A stretch of 64,000 bases of DNA from Balamuthia mandrillaris. Its lineage: Eukaryota > Discosea > Longamoebia > Balamuthiidae. Shown piece by piece: positions 21,080 to 32,907 of this stretch (positions are counted from its first letter, which is position 1; every line of letters begins with the position of its first letter). The stretch covers positions 1 to 64,000 of the forward strand of contig JAVKOQ010000060.1 of the NCBI GenBank assembly GCA_031835245.1, read 5' to 3'. The notes below the pieces were generated by a model that saw only the letters and a program-made list of their open reading frames with translations, did not search any database and was not told the DNA's origin. The translations under genes and the position numbers were made by a program.

Positions 21080-23456
21080 TTAAAAGTAAAATGAAGAACC
21101 TCCGCCACCTCCTCCATGATGATGGCGATGATAACGTGGGCCACCTCCACCACCACCAAATCCACCACCAAACCCTCCGCCTCCAAATCCTCCACCACCA
21201 CCAGAGAAGAAGACGTTGAATATGTCGTTCACGTCCATGCCTGCCCCGCCAAATCCACCTTCATGTTGCAAATCCATGGTGTCAGCACCTTGGTCGTATC
21301 GCACTCGTTTCTTCTCGTCGGAGAGAACGCCATACGCTTCGCCTACGTCTTTGAACATCTCTTCTGCCTTTTGTTTGTCTGCTTCGGAACCTTGGTGACG
21401 ATCTTTTTTTTTTTGTTTGTTTGTTGTTTTTCGTTATAAGAAAGAAACAGAAAAAGACAGATGAGATGAAAGTAAGGAGAGAGAGAGAGAGAGAGAGAGA
21501 GAAGAAAATACCAGGATGCCACTTGAGAGCTAATGAGCGATAAGCTTTCTTAATTTCAGCATCGTCAGCGTTCTTTGGCACCCCCAAAATCTTGTAATAG
21601 TCTTTTCGTTGTGACTTTTTCAACTCCAGTTTCGCCTCTCTTAAACTGTTTCTAATATCTGTGTTTCATTGGTTCGTTTACACAAGAGAAAGATTTAGGG
21701 TCAGCATAAAACAACAAAAGAAAATATTGACGGAATAAGAACGAAGAAAGAACCTCTGTTTTCGGGATCCAACTTTTTGGCCGATTCATAGTCCCTCACC
21801 GCCTCTTCATATTTCTCAGTGAGGGTGTACAACGTCGCCCGACGAAGAAATGCTTTTGTGTATGTGTTATCCAAATCCAACGCCCTCGTGCAGTCCCTTA
21901 TAGCTTCCTCATATTGTCCCAACTTATGAAAGAACAAACAAATCGAGCAGAAATGAGAAAGTGAAGCAACAAGGCAGGAAACATAAGGAGAGGGCAACAA
22001 AAAAAAGCGGAACGAGCAAGAAACGATAAGAAAGTAGAGACAATAACAAACCTTAGTACCAGCAGCAGCCCTGTTACAATAGAGCTGCGCATTCGTGGTT
22101 TTATTGTCCGGATCCACTTGCAGTGCCTCCGAATAGGCATCAAAGGCTTCCTGATACCTGCCCGCTCCAAAAGCGTCGTTGCCTTCCTTCTTCTTTCTCT
22201 CCAATGTCCGAACCATCTTCAGCTCCACTCTCGCTTTGGCAAAGTCTGGATCAAGTTTGAGGGCTTGGGTATAGAAGTTGAGGGCTTGAGCAAAGTTGCC
22301 AGAGAAGTAGAACGCTTTGCCTTTGATGAAGAGCGCTTCTACGTTGTGTGGATCTTGTTTTAACACTTGGCTGAAAGAAGAGAGAAGCAAGAGTAAGAAC
22401 AAAGACAAAGCAAAACGCAAAGAACAAACGAAAAGGCAGTCAGACGTCTGGAAATAACACCAGAAAGAGAAAGGAAAAGCGTCATGAAAACAAACCTTGC
22501 AAGCTTTGTAGCGATGCTGTATTGCTGCAAGCCAAGCAAAGCGTTGGCTTTCATCATCAAAATAGGATTCGACTCCTCGCATTCGTCCAATACTCCCTCA
22601 AAGATGTGGAGAGCAGCTCCGAATTGTTTTTCTTTGAGAGCTTTTTTGCCCTCTGAAATTTTTTGTTTTATAGTTGTTGCAAGTTTCAGCTGTTTGTTTG
22701 TTTGAAAGTGAGATATGCGTGTTCCTTTGATAAGAAGGAAAGAAGAAAGAAGAAGACGAAAGAACAACGAAGGAAAGAACGAGAGAAACAAACGTCTTTC
22801 TTGGCTTCAACGTTGTTGGGCTCCAAGTGTAAGGCCTTTTCGTATTGTAACTTGGACCGAGTAAAGTCTCCCAGTCTTAAATAGCATTTGCCTGCCCGTA
22901 AATAGCCCTAATAATAAAAAAAATAATGAATAAAGTGGAAAAAAGAAAACAAAAAAGAAGAAAGCCACAGAGGGAGAAGAAAGACCTTGGTGAAGGAAGG
23001 ATCCTTGGCGGTGGTGACCAAGGAGTCATCGAGGGCGGCTCGCCAGTCTCCCTCCATAATGTAGGCCGCTGCTCTGTTTCCATAATAGGCTGCTGTGTCT
23101 GGCGAAAACTCTGTGCCGAGGCAAGGAGGGAGAGTGAGCAGAAGAAGCACAATAAATAAACAACAGTGTGAAACGAGGAAGCAAAGAGAAGAGCGGACGA
23201 GAGAATGAAAGAAGAGAAAACGAAAGACAAGAGAACGAGAGAGAGAGACGAGAGAGAAGGAGGAGAGCAGCGAAGCAGAGGAAGAAAGAAAACGAAAGAG
23301 AAATTGAAACGGACCGATGGCTTTTGAGTAGAAGGCGACGGCTTTGCGGTAATTACCGGCCAAGTACTCCGTGTTGCCCAACTGTTTGAATCGCAGTGCC
23401 TCTTTCTCCTTTTCTTCCGTTGTCAGTTCTTTCGGACTTGATTTTTTTTCACGCAT
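21080..23456 (-). CDS. DNAJC7: TPR and J-domain co-chaperone, DNAJC7-like
   Basis: Links Hsp70 and Hsp90 in the cytosol. The N-terminal exon has [20 protein letters not shown] (TPR 1). Further TPR helices follow in successive exons: [58 protein letters not shown] and [19 protein letters not shown]. The J domain near the C terminus is [20 protein letters not shown], with the HPD motif split by an intron (WHP/DRHQGSE). A Gly/Phe-rich tail ends the protein at 21080. TPRs before a C-terminal J domain are the DNAJC7 order. The start is uncertain: I give the ATG at 23456, but an upstream ATG at 23610 could begin a short first exon. About eight introns are present. Confidence 0.88.
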
Positions 23457-24000
23457 AGAGAGAGAGTGTAACAAGTCAGTGAACTGAGATTTTTTTTGGT
23501 AAAAAAGGCACGGAAAAAAACGTGGGAGAGGGGAGGAAAAAAAAAACGAACGCTTGTTGTTGTTGAACCACCTCTTCCTCTTGCATCGCTTCTCGTTCAT
23601 GCCCGTCCATCGTTAGTTCCGTTTGCAACAACAAAAGATCTGATTTCTTCTTTTCTATTTTTTCTTTTTTTTCCTTTCTTTTTTTTTTGTTTACGAACCG
23701 AGGGTTCGTTTAGGTTGAAATGACATCATCCAAGAATTTAAAGAATTTGTCGACATTTCATTAATAATCACTACAGACGTCATTCGTCCCCAGAAAATGT
23801 CGACATGATGTAACATTAAAGATCAAAAATTTTAAGAATGTGTCGACAAATTTCCAACTTACGTCAGCAAAATTTCCCGCCTTTTTTAACACTCACCCGT
23901 AATCCCAGCGACAACAAACGGTCTGTTTTATATCTATATTTTCCGGTTTTTTTGTGGGGAAAAACAAAAAGAAAAAAAAAACGATACGGGGGGGGGAGGA
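23457..24000. other. Divergent promoter, DNAJC7-like and Spc24-like genes
   Basis: About 540 bp, AT-rich, with three perfect TGTCGACA palindromes in its central part. Possible 5' exon sequence of the DNAJC7-like gene lies at about 23540-23610. No other gene was seen. Confidence 0.5.
23748..23848. promoter_or_regulatory. Three TGTCGACA palindromes in 100 bp
   Basis: Perfect copies at 23748-23755, 23798-23805 and 23841-23848, spaced 50 and 43 bp apart, lie 150-250 bp upstream of the Spc24-like start. This is the densest set of the full 8-bp motif in the window. Confidence 0.6.
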
Positions 24001-25000
24001 ATGAATTTAAACCTGAAGGAAGCCACTTCGATCTTGAGCGAGCTCACGGCGGTGTTTCAGGACGCCAAGGATGAGAAATGCCTCGCCACCATTTTGGACC
24101 TGGAGATGGAGTTGCGGAGGAAAGCGGAGGCGAGACAACGGGGTTTCAAAGAGCTCATTCGAGGTGAGTTTTTGTCTCCTTTCTTTTTGTTTGATTAAGT
24201 AATCCAACCGATCTCATCTTGCTACTCTTTTTTTGTTGATAGCTTTGACTTCGGAGGTGGATAAAGCCGAAGACGAGGCGAATGATGACGAGCTGTCCGT
24301 CAGCCAGTTACACCGCATGGATAGACTTAAACAGGAAAAGAATTTCGTGGAGCAGAACCTGAAGGCTCTCGATAAGCAGATGAAGTATATCTTTCTCTCC
24401 TCTTCTCTCCTCTCCTCTTTACCCCTTCTTTTCTCTCCACTCCTTTGTTCTCTCGCACTCTCTCTTCTCTTGTTCTCCCTTTGCCTCTTATGCCTCCCAT
24501 GCCTCCCTCTTTGTTCATTTCTCACCTTTCTCTTCTCTCTGTCACACGTGTACACTCATTCTTACTGTTGTTGCACCTTGCTTCATGGTTGATCTTTCAG
24601 GAGTCTTCGGCTAGCCTCTCAAGAGATAAGCAAAGCGGAAGTACAAATCAAAGCTAAGGAGGTTGCTGTAGATCAGGAAAGTCGTGTGGAGATCCCCCGA
24701 GTGAGGCATCTGCTCAGCCTTTACGACCAGATTACCAAGCTCCGATGGGATTATGACTCCAAACACATCAAAGGATGTACGTTTACCTCCTTCTCCTTTT
24801 CTTCTCTTTTCGCTTGCTCTCTTGTTCTCTGTCTCTTCTCGCTCTTCTCTATTCCGCCTATTCAAACACTTTCTTAAAACTACACAGTCGTTTCCTTGCC
24901 CGATGACCTTCGTCCATTCGACATCGACCCCGCTAAACACTCTCGCCAGGCCATCGCCGACCACCTTTGGGATCTCATGGATGAAGACAACAAACTGTAA
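24001..25000 (+). CDS. SPC24: Spc24-like kinetochore protein
   Basis: Four exons give about 198 residues. The N-terminal two thirds are helical with heptad character (LKEATSILSELTAVFQDAKD and LHRMDRLKQEKNFVEQNLKA). The C-terminal part, LLSLYDQITKLRWDYDSKHI, GFVVSLPDDLRPFDIDP and HSRQAIADHLWDLMDED, resembles the small globular domain of Spc24, including the closing Phe/Ile-Asp and Leu-Trp-Asp segments. In the Ndc80 complex Spc24 pairs with Spc25 and docks the complex to the inner kinetochore. Length and layout agree with the family, but the family diverges quickly, so the call rests on a short domain. It shares a divergent promoter with the DNAJC7-like gene and converges on Rac. Confidence 0.72.
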
Positions 25001-25253
25001 AAAACGAATTGAGTTGGAGCAAGAATAAAAAGGAGGACGGAAGGGAAGAAGGTAACGAACTTAAAGAACAGCAACACAAAGGAGAGAGAAGAGGATTCTT
25101 TCTTTTTGTTGATGAAGAAGAACGAAACAGAACAGCAACTTAAATAAGAAACATATTTTTTTTAAAAAAACAATATATAAAACTGTACAGCTACACTTTA
25201 ACACTATCCCTCTTTCTTCTCTCTTCTCACTTCTTCTGTTGTTGAAGCCCTTT

Positions 25254-25847
25254 TCAGAAAATGGTGCACTTGCCGCTCTTCTTCTGCTTGGTCTTGGCCA
25301 CAGGGGGGTTCAACACGATCCGGATGGCCTCGTCAAAGACGGACTTGAGGCCTTGCTGCGTAAGAGCGGAGCATTCCAAGTACTTTGCCGCTCCGATCTC
25401 CTTCCTCATCTGCTCGGCCTGGGCCACGCTCACGGGGGCCATCCTCTTGTCGGCCAGCCTCTCCAGGGTGTCCTTGTCCTCCCTCAGGTCCACCTTGGTG
25501 CCGACCAGCAGCTTGGGGGAGGTGGGGCAGTGGTGGGTGATCTCCGGGTTCCACTTGGCGCGCACGTTCTCGAAGGAGGGCGGGGAGACGATGGAGAAGC
25601 AGAGCAGGAAGACGTCGGTCTGGGGGTAGGAAAGCGGGCGCAGCCTGTCGTAGTCCTCCTGGCCGGCCGTGTCCCAGAGCCCCAGGTTGATGGCCTTGTT
25701 GTCCACCATGACGTTGGCCGAGTAGTTGTCAAAGACGGTGGGGATGTACTCTCCGGGGAAGGCGTTGGTGGTGTAGGAGATGAGGAGGCAGGTCTTGCCG
25801 ACGGCTCCGTCGCCGACCACCACGCACTTGATTGCTTGCATCGCCAT
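25254..25847 (-). CDS. RAC: Rac-type Rho GTPase
   Basis: Controls actin assembly and membrane movement from the plasma membrane. Intronless, 197 residues. P-loop [17 protein letters not shown] is at residues 10-26, effector loop [13 protein letters not shown], switch [19 protein letters not shown], the Rho insert and NKxD-like [12 protein letters not shown], then [10 protein letters not shown]. The C terminus has a basic stretch KTKQKKSGK and the CAAX box CTIF. Identity to metazoan Rac1 is very high across the G domain. The reading frame is distinctly GC-rich against its AT-rich flanks. No intron interrupts it, unlike the Ras-family gene in the same window. Confidence 0.96.
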   Translation of the reverse strand: MAMQAIKCVVVGDGAVGKTCLLISYTTNAFPGEYIPTVFDNYSANVMVDNKAINLGLWDTAGQEDYDRLRPLSYPQTDVFLLCFSIVSPPSFENVRAKWNPEITHHCPTSPKLLVGTKVDLREDKDTLERLADKRMAPVSVAQAEQMRKEIGAAKYLECSALTQQGLKSVFDEAIRIVLNPPVAKTKQKKSGKCTIF

Positions 25848-26581
25848 GGTTTGGTTGTGTGATTCTTGTTGTTTTGTCTGGTTGGAGTAAGAAAGAACAG
25901 TGGTCTTGTTCTTGTTTTTGGGTTGGTTGGTTTGTTTTGTTTGGTTGAGGGGAAGAAGAAGAAGAACGAAAAGGATCCGCTATTTATACAAAGGAAATCT
26001 TGGATAAAGAAAGTTGAAGAGATCTATTTTTGAAGAATGGTTCAAGCAAAAAGTATATGCTATTTGTCGACTTTATCATAACGTTCCATGAACCGCGTCC
26101 TGAACTTGCAACCAATCCAACGCCCCGACCAAAGCGGAGCAATGAATTTTTGTCGACGTGAAAGATCTCTGCTAGAGATGAGACAAAGAAAAAGACAACA
26201 GAAAATGGCCTTTTTATGGTAAGATAAAGCCTCTGTTTTGATTTTTGATTGGTGGTTTGAAACTTTCAGTAACCGATCGAAGCCGCTTTTCCGCCCCGAC
26301 AACACAATATACTTTTTGTGGACATGCCACGTCAGATGTCGACAATTAAGAATCCTAATACGGTCATCCGACGAAGATTATTGGTTGGAAATCAAAAGTG
26401 TAGATTAGATGATCTAAGTAAAATAATGCAGTTCACGGAATCAAAAAAAGTTGGAAGAAGAAAAAGAAAGACAGCAAAGAGAGAGGGAGACACGGTAACG
26501 TAGCGGCTACTTTTTTTCCTTCCTTCCTTGCTTCCTTCTTTCGTTCATTCCCTCCCTCGTATTCCATCCTTTCAGGTAACC
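25848..26581. other. Divergent promoter, Rac and copine genes
   Basis: About 730 bp. It contains GTCGAC at 26066-26071 and 26152-26157, TGTCGACA at 26337-26344, a CCAATC at about 26112, and the module TTTTGATTTTTGATTGGTG at 26236-26254. A possible copine first exon (ATG at 26426) is discussed under that gene. Confidence 0.5.
26066..26344. promoter_or_regulatory. GTCGAC and CCAAT-module cluster
   Basis: GTCGAC at 26066 and 26152, the CCAAT-containing module at 26236-26262 and TGTCGACA at 26337-26344 fall within 280 bp between the divergent Rac and copine genes. The module is almost identical to those at 13262 and 48661. Confidence 0.55.
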
Positions 26582-27393
26582 ATGTTGGACGGTTCGTTGC
26601 AAGAAAAGACCGGCGAAGCAGAACTGTCCGTTCGATGCCAGTTGCGTAACACACCCCACCCATATTCTTTGTTGGCTTTCGTGCAGCGCATCCTTTTTTT
26701 TTGTTAAAATACGTAGTGTTGAGATGATGACTGAAACTGATTTTTTTTCATTCTTTTTCTTTTCTTTGTTTTTGTAGTCTCTCCCAAAAACCCAAAGGAG
26801 AAGTCTACGTTGTGCTATACGTTCCCACCTATGGCCATGACTCTTGGCAAGAGCTGGATCGCAGCGAAGGACTCAAGTTTGGTTTTTTCCCTTCTTCTTC
26901 TCTCTCTTTTTTCATTTTTTTGCATTTTTTTTTTGCATTTTTCTTTTTTTCTTTCTTTCTTTTTTTTCTTTTTTTTCTTTTTTTCTTTTTTTCTTTTTTT
27001 CTTTTTCTTTTTTTCTTTTTTCTTTTTTTCTTTTTTTCTTTTTCTTTGTTTTATTTATTTATGTTTCTTTTGGTTGTTTCCATCTTTCTTGCTCTGTTAT
27101 TTTATTTCTGCTACTATCTCTTCTTTGAGCTGACTGACCCATATATGAATGAACTGCAAACAAAACAGAGACAGCAGCGTGGATCTATCATTCGTTCATG
27201 GCTTCGTTACGGACTATTACTTCAACGTGGTGCAGCCGCTAAAGTTCTCGCTCTACCAAGGCAATGCGCACGACATGGGTGCTGCTACGACTTCATCCTC
27301 GTCTTCAAGCTCTCAACGTGTTCTCCTTGGTGAGATCGTATGTAGTTGCCTTCTCTATTCTGCCTTCATTCTTCTCTCCTCTCCTCACACACA

Positions 27394-27426
<33 letters not shown>

Positions 27427-30400
27427 ATTACGTTGCCCACTAACGTAATTTGATGGCAGCGAGCGAACTTGGGAGAAATTCTAGGTAACGAAGGCCAATG
27501 TTTGCAAAGAGAACTAAGGTATCTTCTTCACTGCCTCAAGTCTTGTCTCCTTTTTGCTCTCTTCTTCCATGTTTCACACTGCTTAAACGCTTATTACAGC
27601 GGGGGCATGCTGCAAGGCACAATGGCCATTCTGGCTGAAGAAATGACCGAAGACGAAACTGAGACCGCCATGGAAAACGTTCTTGAGTAAGCTCGCTGCC
27701 TCTTTCTTCTTCTTTTGCTTCCTCTTTTCTCACTTGGCAAACAAAATGTAAGTTTACACATATGGGCAGCTAAGCTACACAAACATTCAAAGTTTAGCAG
27801 TGCAAATCCATATCTCGTCATTTCTCGTCTCCGTGAAGACGGACAAAAAGTTCCTGTCTACCAGACGGAAGTCAAGAAAAAGACTGTAGACCCCAATTGG
27901 AATCCTTTTACCGTTGCTCTCAATCGTCTTTGTAACGGCGATAAGGATCGGCCCATCCACTTTGATGTATTTTCCTCCAAACGAAAGAAAGTAGACCAAC
28001 CTATGGGCAGTACTTCGGTTAGTCCTTTTCTCTTGTTTTCTTTTGTTTTCTTTTGTGGTGACCAAGAAAAAAAAAAAGGCAACCATACGACAAATATGTG
28101 ATGAGCGCAAGAGAGACCTTCCTCTCTTTCTTGATAGCCACAAGAAAGGTTCTCGTATTCAGGTATTTCTTTACCTTTGCCATCTTTTCTTTTTTTACTT
28201 TTTTTTTTGGCCTTCTTCTCTCAACCCGTAAAACTAAATCTCCCTTTTATTAAAAAGACGGGAGTATTAAAAATAGCAGATGTAAATGAACGAGTTCAAG
28301 AAAGAGGAGAGCACAACGTCATTCCAAAGAATTACATTAAACACACTACTGCTTACAAACAGTATCACAACTCTCATAGCTTTATGGAGTATCTCGCTGG
28401 TGGCTGCGAGATATCTCTCATAGTAGCGATTGACTTTACAGTCAGCAATGGGTTTGCCTTTCTAATGCTCATTCTATCAAATTTATGCTTATCGTACTTC
28501 CTTTCCAACTTCACAACAATAACCAACACTTCTTCAGAAATCCAACGAGTCCCTCATCGCTTCACAACATCACAAATCCATTCGAGCCAAACGAATATGT
28601 AAAAGCTATAACTGCAGTAGGAGAGATCCTCGCCAATTACGACAAGAACAAGCTGTTCCCAGTTTATGGCTTTGGTGGAAAGATGCCGCCTGGAAGCCCT
28701 GTCTCTCACTGCTTTCCACTTACTGGCGATCCTTCTCATGTATGTTTCTTTCTTGCTTCTATCTTTGCGCTTTTCTTTTCTTCTTTTTTCATACCTTTTC
28801 TATTTTAACAGCCGGAATGTAGAGGCGTAGAAGGCATTCTTTCAACTTACTGGTACATTTCTCTTCCTCTCCTTCCTCTCTCTCACTCTCTCTAAACTTC
28901 TATCAAAATACAATGAAACGGAATAACAGTAATGCATTGAACGTTATCGAGTTGTCTGCGCCAACTACTTTCACCGACGTTATCAAACATGCCGCCTCCA
29001 AAGCTTCCGAATACATCACGCAAGACCACCAAAAGTACTTTGTGTTGCTTTTGCTCACTGATGGCGCAATTACAGATATCCTTTTCTTTCTTCTTTCCTT
29101 CTATCTTCTTCGTTCTGTTTGTTACTTCAATGTTTTCTACTCTTTTTTTCCCCCCTCTTTTTCCTCAGTTTTTTCTATATTGCTTTCCTTTTCTTTCTCC
29201 TTGACCAAAACGTGAACAGGGAAATGGAACAACGTATCTCGAAGAAACAATTCGTGAAATACTTCTCATCTGCCGCTTTCTATAGTGATAGTGGGAGTTG
29301 GCAACGAGAACTTTGATCAAATGGAGTTGTTAGATGCCGACAAAACTCCCTTAGTTACTTCTTCTGGTGATGTGGCAGACAGAGACATTGTTCAGTTTGT
29401 GCCGTTTAGAGAGTACAAGAACCAATCCCCACAGGGTACTTTTCTTTTTGTTCATTTCAAACTGTTTAAACGTGGCTAACTCTATTTAAATATATTTAGT
29501 GTTGGCAAGGGATGTGTTGGGAGAGATTCCAAACCAACTGTTGACGTTCATGGCATCCAGAGATATCAAACCGAATCCCAAGATCCGCCACACTGTACTC
29601 TCTCCTCTCCTCTTGCTTCCATGCTCTCATTCTCTCTCCCTCTCTTTTGTTATTCGACGTTCTTATTCTTTGTATGTTGTTAAAAAGGTAACAATTACAA
29701 CGACAACGTACAGTGCGGCATCGTCCTCGTCATCTGGTCCTTCCACAGCAGCACCATCATGGACCACTGGAGGAAGTGGAATTCAGCAACAGCAACAACC
29801 TCTGCACCAACAACAATTTCAACAACAGCAACCATATTACTACCCTCCACCAGCTTCTCACATGCAACAGTTTTATCCACAACAATATCCACCTTATTAT
29901 CCTCCTCATCAACAACCACAACAGCAAGGACCGGGTAGCAATGAAAAAGGAGGAAGTGGAATTCAACAACCACCACCAACAACAACTACATGGACACCGT
30001 TCCCCCAGCAGCAACAGTATTTGCCGCAACAATACCCACCACAACAGTATCAACAACAAGGAAGTGGAAGCGGAAGCGGGGGTGGAAGCGGAAGTGGAAT
30101 TGGAGGTTCTTCAGGAGATTTACTCTCTGTTCCTGGCTATCAACAGCAACAAGCACCGCTTTCGCCACCGGGAAGCGGTGGTAGTGGATATTACAATCCA
30201 ACAACAACTTCCGTGTCCAACACAGATACCTCAAACAATCCATTTTATACCGCGTCTCCATCACCTACAACCTCTCCCCATCATTCGGGCAGCGGAAGTG
30301 GTAGCGGCAGCGGACCAACTCCTTTCTTTCCCTATCCACCATCACAACAGCCACAACAAGGGGGAGTGAGTGGAATTCAGCAACAGCAACAGCAACAAGC

Positions 30401-31465
30401 TCCTTATTACATGCCTCCTCCTTCTGGGTATTTCCAACAACAACCTTTTCCTCAACAACAATTTTCTCCACAGCAGCAACAACAGCAACAAAGTGGAACT
30501 CCTTTCTCCTATTATCCCTCTCCACAACAGCAACAGCAACAGCAACCACAACAGGGAGGAGGATCCTATTATCCTCCTTCTCCCTTCGTCCCTCCTTCCC
30601 TTCCACAAACTTCTCCCACTTCCTCTTTCTCTTCTTCATCCTCCTCCTCCTCCTCGTCGTCTTCTTCTTCGTCCTCCTCCTCTTCTGCTTCCTTCATTCC
30701 ACAACAACAGCAAGCACCAGTTGGCAAAAACGGGCTTCCTATCATCGATAAACGTATTACCACAACTACTTCATCTTCTACCTCCTCTACAGCTGCTTCT
30801 TCTCCGGTCGTTTGGTCATGGATGGGAGACGATGGGGGATGGATTCCCTATGACACTTGGCAAAGTCAGGACATCGAGGCAGCCTACCAGAAGAGGGCAA
30901 GCGGAACGGGCAGAGTGCAGGTGGACTCGCAGCGATTCGTGGACTTGAATGCCCTCGTGCAAAAGCGTTACGATGACTCGAACGGTACAGGAAGAAAGGT
31001 CAAGAGAGAAGGGGGTGGAGGCAGTGCCTCTGTTGGCCAGGTCATCAGTTCTCTTTCCCAGCTTTCTGTTCATGATGGTAAGTTTTATCTTCTTTTTCAT
31101 TTTCTCTTTTCTTTTTCTTTTCTTTTTTCTTTTTTCTTTTTTCTTTCTTTCTTTCTTTTTTTCTTTTTCTTTTTCTTTTTCTTCTAACAACAAACAAACA
31201 AACAAAAGATCCACAACTCAGAAGAGACAAACAAACCTACAAAAGCCAACTGGAAAAGCTGGAGATGATGGGCTTCACCGAAGCCAAGCTCTGCTGCCGC
31301 GTCCTCAAGGGGGTGAGCGGCTCCGTCGAGCAGGCGCTCGACCGACTGCCTGCCTTGCAGCAGCTCAACGCGATGGGCTTCCAGGACGTGGACAAGAACA
31401 TCCGTGTGTTGGCGGAGTGTAAAGGGGACGTGCAGGCTGCCATTGCTAAACTTATTGGCGGATAA
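26582..31465 (+). CDS. Copine with added WWE and tandem UBA domains
   Basis: Two C2 domains occupy the first exons: [28 protein letters not shown] and, for C2[21 protein letters not shown] and [17 protein letters not shown] copine-type vWA domain follows: [12 protein letters not shown] (MIDAS), [24 protein letters not shown] and [15 protein letters not shown]. One frame then runs through a 400-residue Gln/Pro/Gly/Ser-rich linker into a WWE domain ([18 protein letters not shown], then [20 protein letters not shown]) and two UBA-like modules ([20 protein letters not shown] and [20 protein letters not shown]). Copines bind membranes in response to calcium; WWE domains bind poly-ADP-ribose or ubiquitin-ligase partners; UBA binds ubiquitin. 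At least 13 introns are present. The start is uncertain: an upstream ATG at 26426 could splice in phase to 26576. Confidence 0.85.
26930..27055 (+). repeat. Interrupted T(n)C tract in copine intron
   Basis: About 125 bp of T5-T8 runs separated by single C, inside a copine intron on the sense strand. Confidence 0.85.
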
Positions 31466-31536
31466 TTGTTTTTATAAATGATAAAACGGAGTATAAAGTG
31501 AATAAGGTGGAATAAATAAAGAGAGAATCTTTCAAA

Positions 31537-32907
31537 TCACTCTGCTTTTTCGTCTTTCTTCTTGGCGGCCTCCTGCTCCTCCGCCAACACCTCCTTGACC
31601 ACCCTCATCACCTCCTCGTGGATCTTTCCGTTGGTGGCCACCACGCCCTGGTTCCTGCTCAACGTCCTGCCCATGCCAAAGTCCAGCTTCTCCCCCTTCA
31701 AGTCGCAGACCTCTCCGCCGGCCTCCTTGACGATGACCACCCCGGCAGCGTGGTCCCAGATCTTTTCCTGGTAGTTGCTGCTGCTGAGGCGCAGGTAGAT
31801 GGAGGCCTCACCGCGGGCGATCAGCGCGTACTTGCACTGGCTGTCGATGCGGATGGGCTCCTTGGAGACTTGGAGGCGCTTGGCGATCTCGGCAGAGGCG
31901 CCGTGGCTGGAGTGGCTGCTCTCGAAGCTTTCGGTGAAGTTGGCTTCGGCGGTGGAGGTTATGTCGCTGGTGTGGATGGCGTACTCTTCCTGTTTTGTTG
32001 TGGTGGTATTTGTTTGTAAGAGAAAAAGAGTGAAGAGTGAAGAGCGAGAGGAAGAAAAAGAAACGAGGAAAGAGAGAAGCGTACATCAGAATCGAAGTCA
32101 CGAATGAAAGCGCCTTGTCCACGAACAGCAACCAACAGGCAACCAGTCTTTTCCTCGCCTTCTTCTTCCTTGTTGCTTTCCTGTTGCTGTTCAGAGGACG
32201 ATGAGCCCTCCACTTCTTTGCCCTTTCCTTCTTCTTGTTCTGTTGTGTTTTCTTTTTTGTTGGCGGCAGCAGGACGACGGAAGGACAGATTGGGGCAACC
32301 CAACACGCCGAGCACTGGCTCGTTGTCTTCCATCAGAGCCAAACACACGGCGTACTGTCCCTTTCGAAGGAAGCCCAATGTTCCATCTGTGTTTTTTTGT
32401 GTGAAGAAAAGAGTGAGTGAAAGAAAGTAAGAAAGAGAAAGAGAGGAACAGAAACGAACCAACGGGATCAATCGTCCACCACAACTTTGTGTCACTGTCG
32501 ATCTTCTTGTTCTTGCCCTTGTCAATGGTCTCAAGCAGCTTCTCCTCCTCCAGGTAGGGCAGGACCTGGTGGACATGGCTCCACACTTTCCTCCTGAGGT
32601 CCTCTTGCTCGGCCAAGGCCTTGCTGTTCTCCTCCGCGATGAAGGGGTACCTGGGGAAGGCTTTGGTGAGCTCGCTGATGATGACCGCCTGGGCGGCAAA
32701 GTCAGCCACCGTCACGGGGGAGCGGTCCTTCTTCTCGATGGTCTCCTCGGAGACGAGGCTCTCCTGCACCTTACGGCAGAGAAGGCTGGCCTTGAGGACG
32801 GCTCGGATGGCGGCGGCCCTCTCCTCAGCGTACTCCCTCAGGTCCTCGTCCAAGACCTTGGTGGGGAGGCCCTCGGCGCGCATGCAGTTCTGAATGGTGT
32901 TTCCCAT
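31537..32907 (-). CDS. Hal2/BPNT-like 3'(2'),5'-bisphosphate nucleotidase
   Basis: A magnesium-dependent phosphatase of the inositol monophosphatase superfamily that removes 3'-phosphate from 3'-phosphoadenosine 5'-phosphate, a by-product of sulfate metabolism. Three exons. Motifs: SPVTVADFAAQAVI, PFIAEENSKAL, KLWWTIDPV joined across an intron to DGTLGFLRKGQYAVCLALME (the Hal2-type DPVDGTxGF metal site), and WDHAAGVVIVKEAGGEVCD. The Hal2 form usually reads EED where this has EEN. A lysine/glutamate/serine insert of about 45 residues sits between the two core lobes. The ATG at 32907 has a strong ACCATGG context. The C terminus is a charged helix. Sulfur metabolism or salt sensitivity is the family role; lithium and sodium sensitivity is inferred from the family. 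Confidence 0.88.

Noticed and set aside
25239-25862. 207-codon plus-strand frame opposite Rac
   Set aside because: Antisense shadow; the Rac frame carries every conserved GTPase motif.
29695-30763. Minus-strand frames opposite the copine linker
   Set aside because: They are complements of Gln/Pro/Ser repeats and lack any domain.
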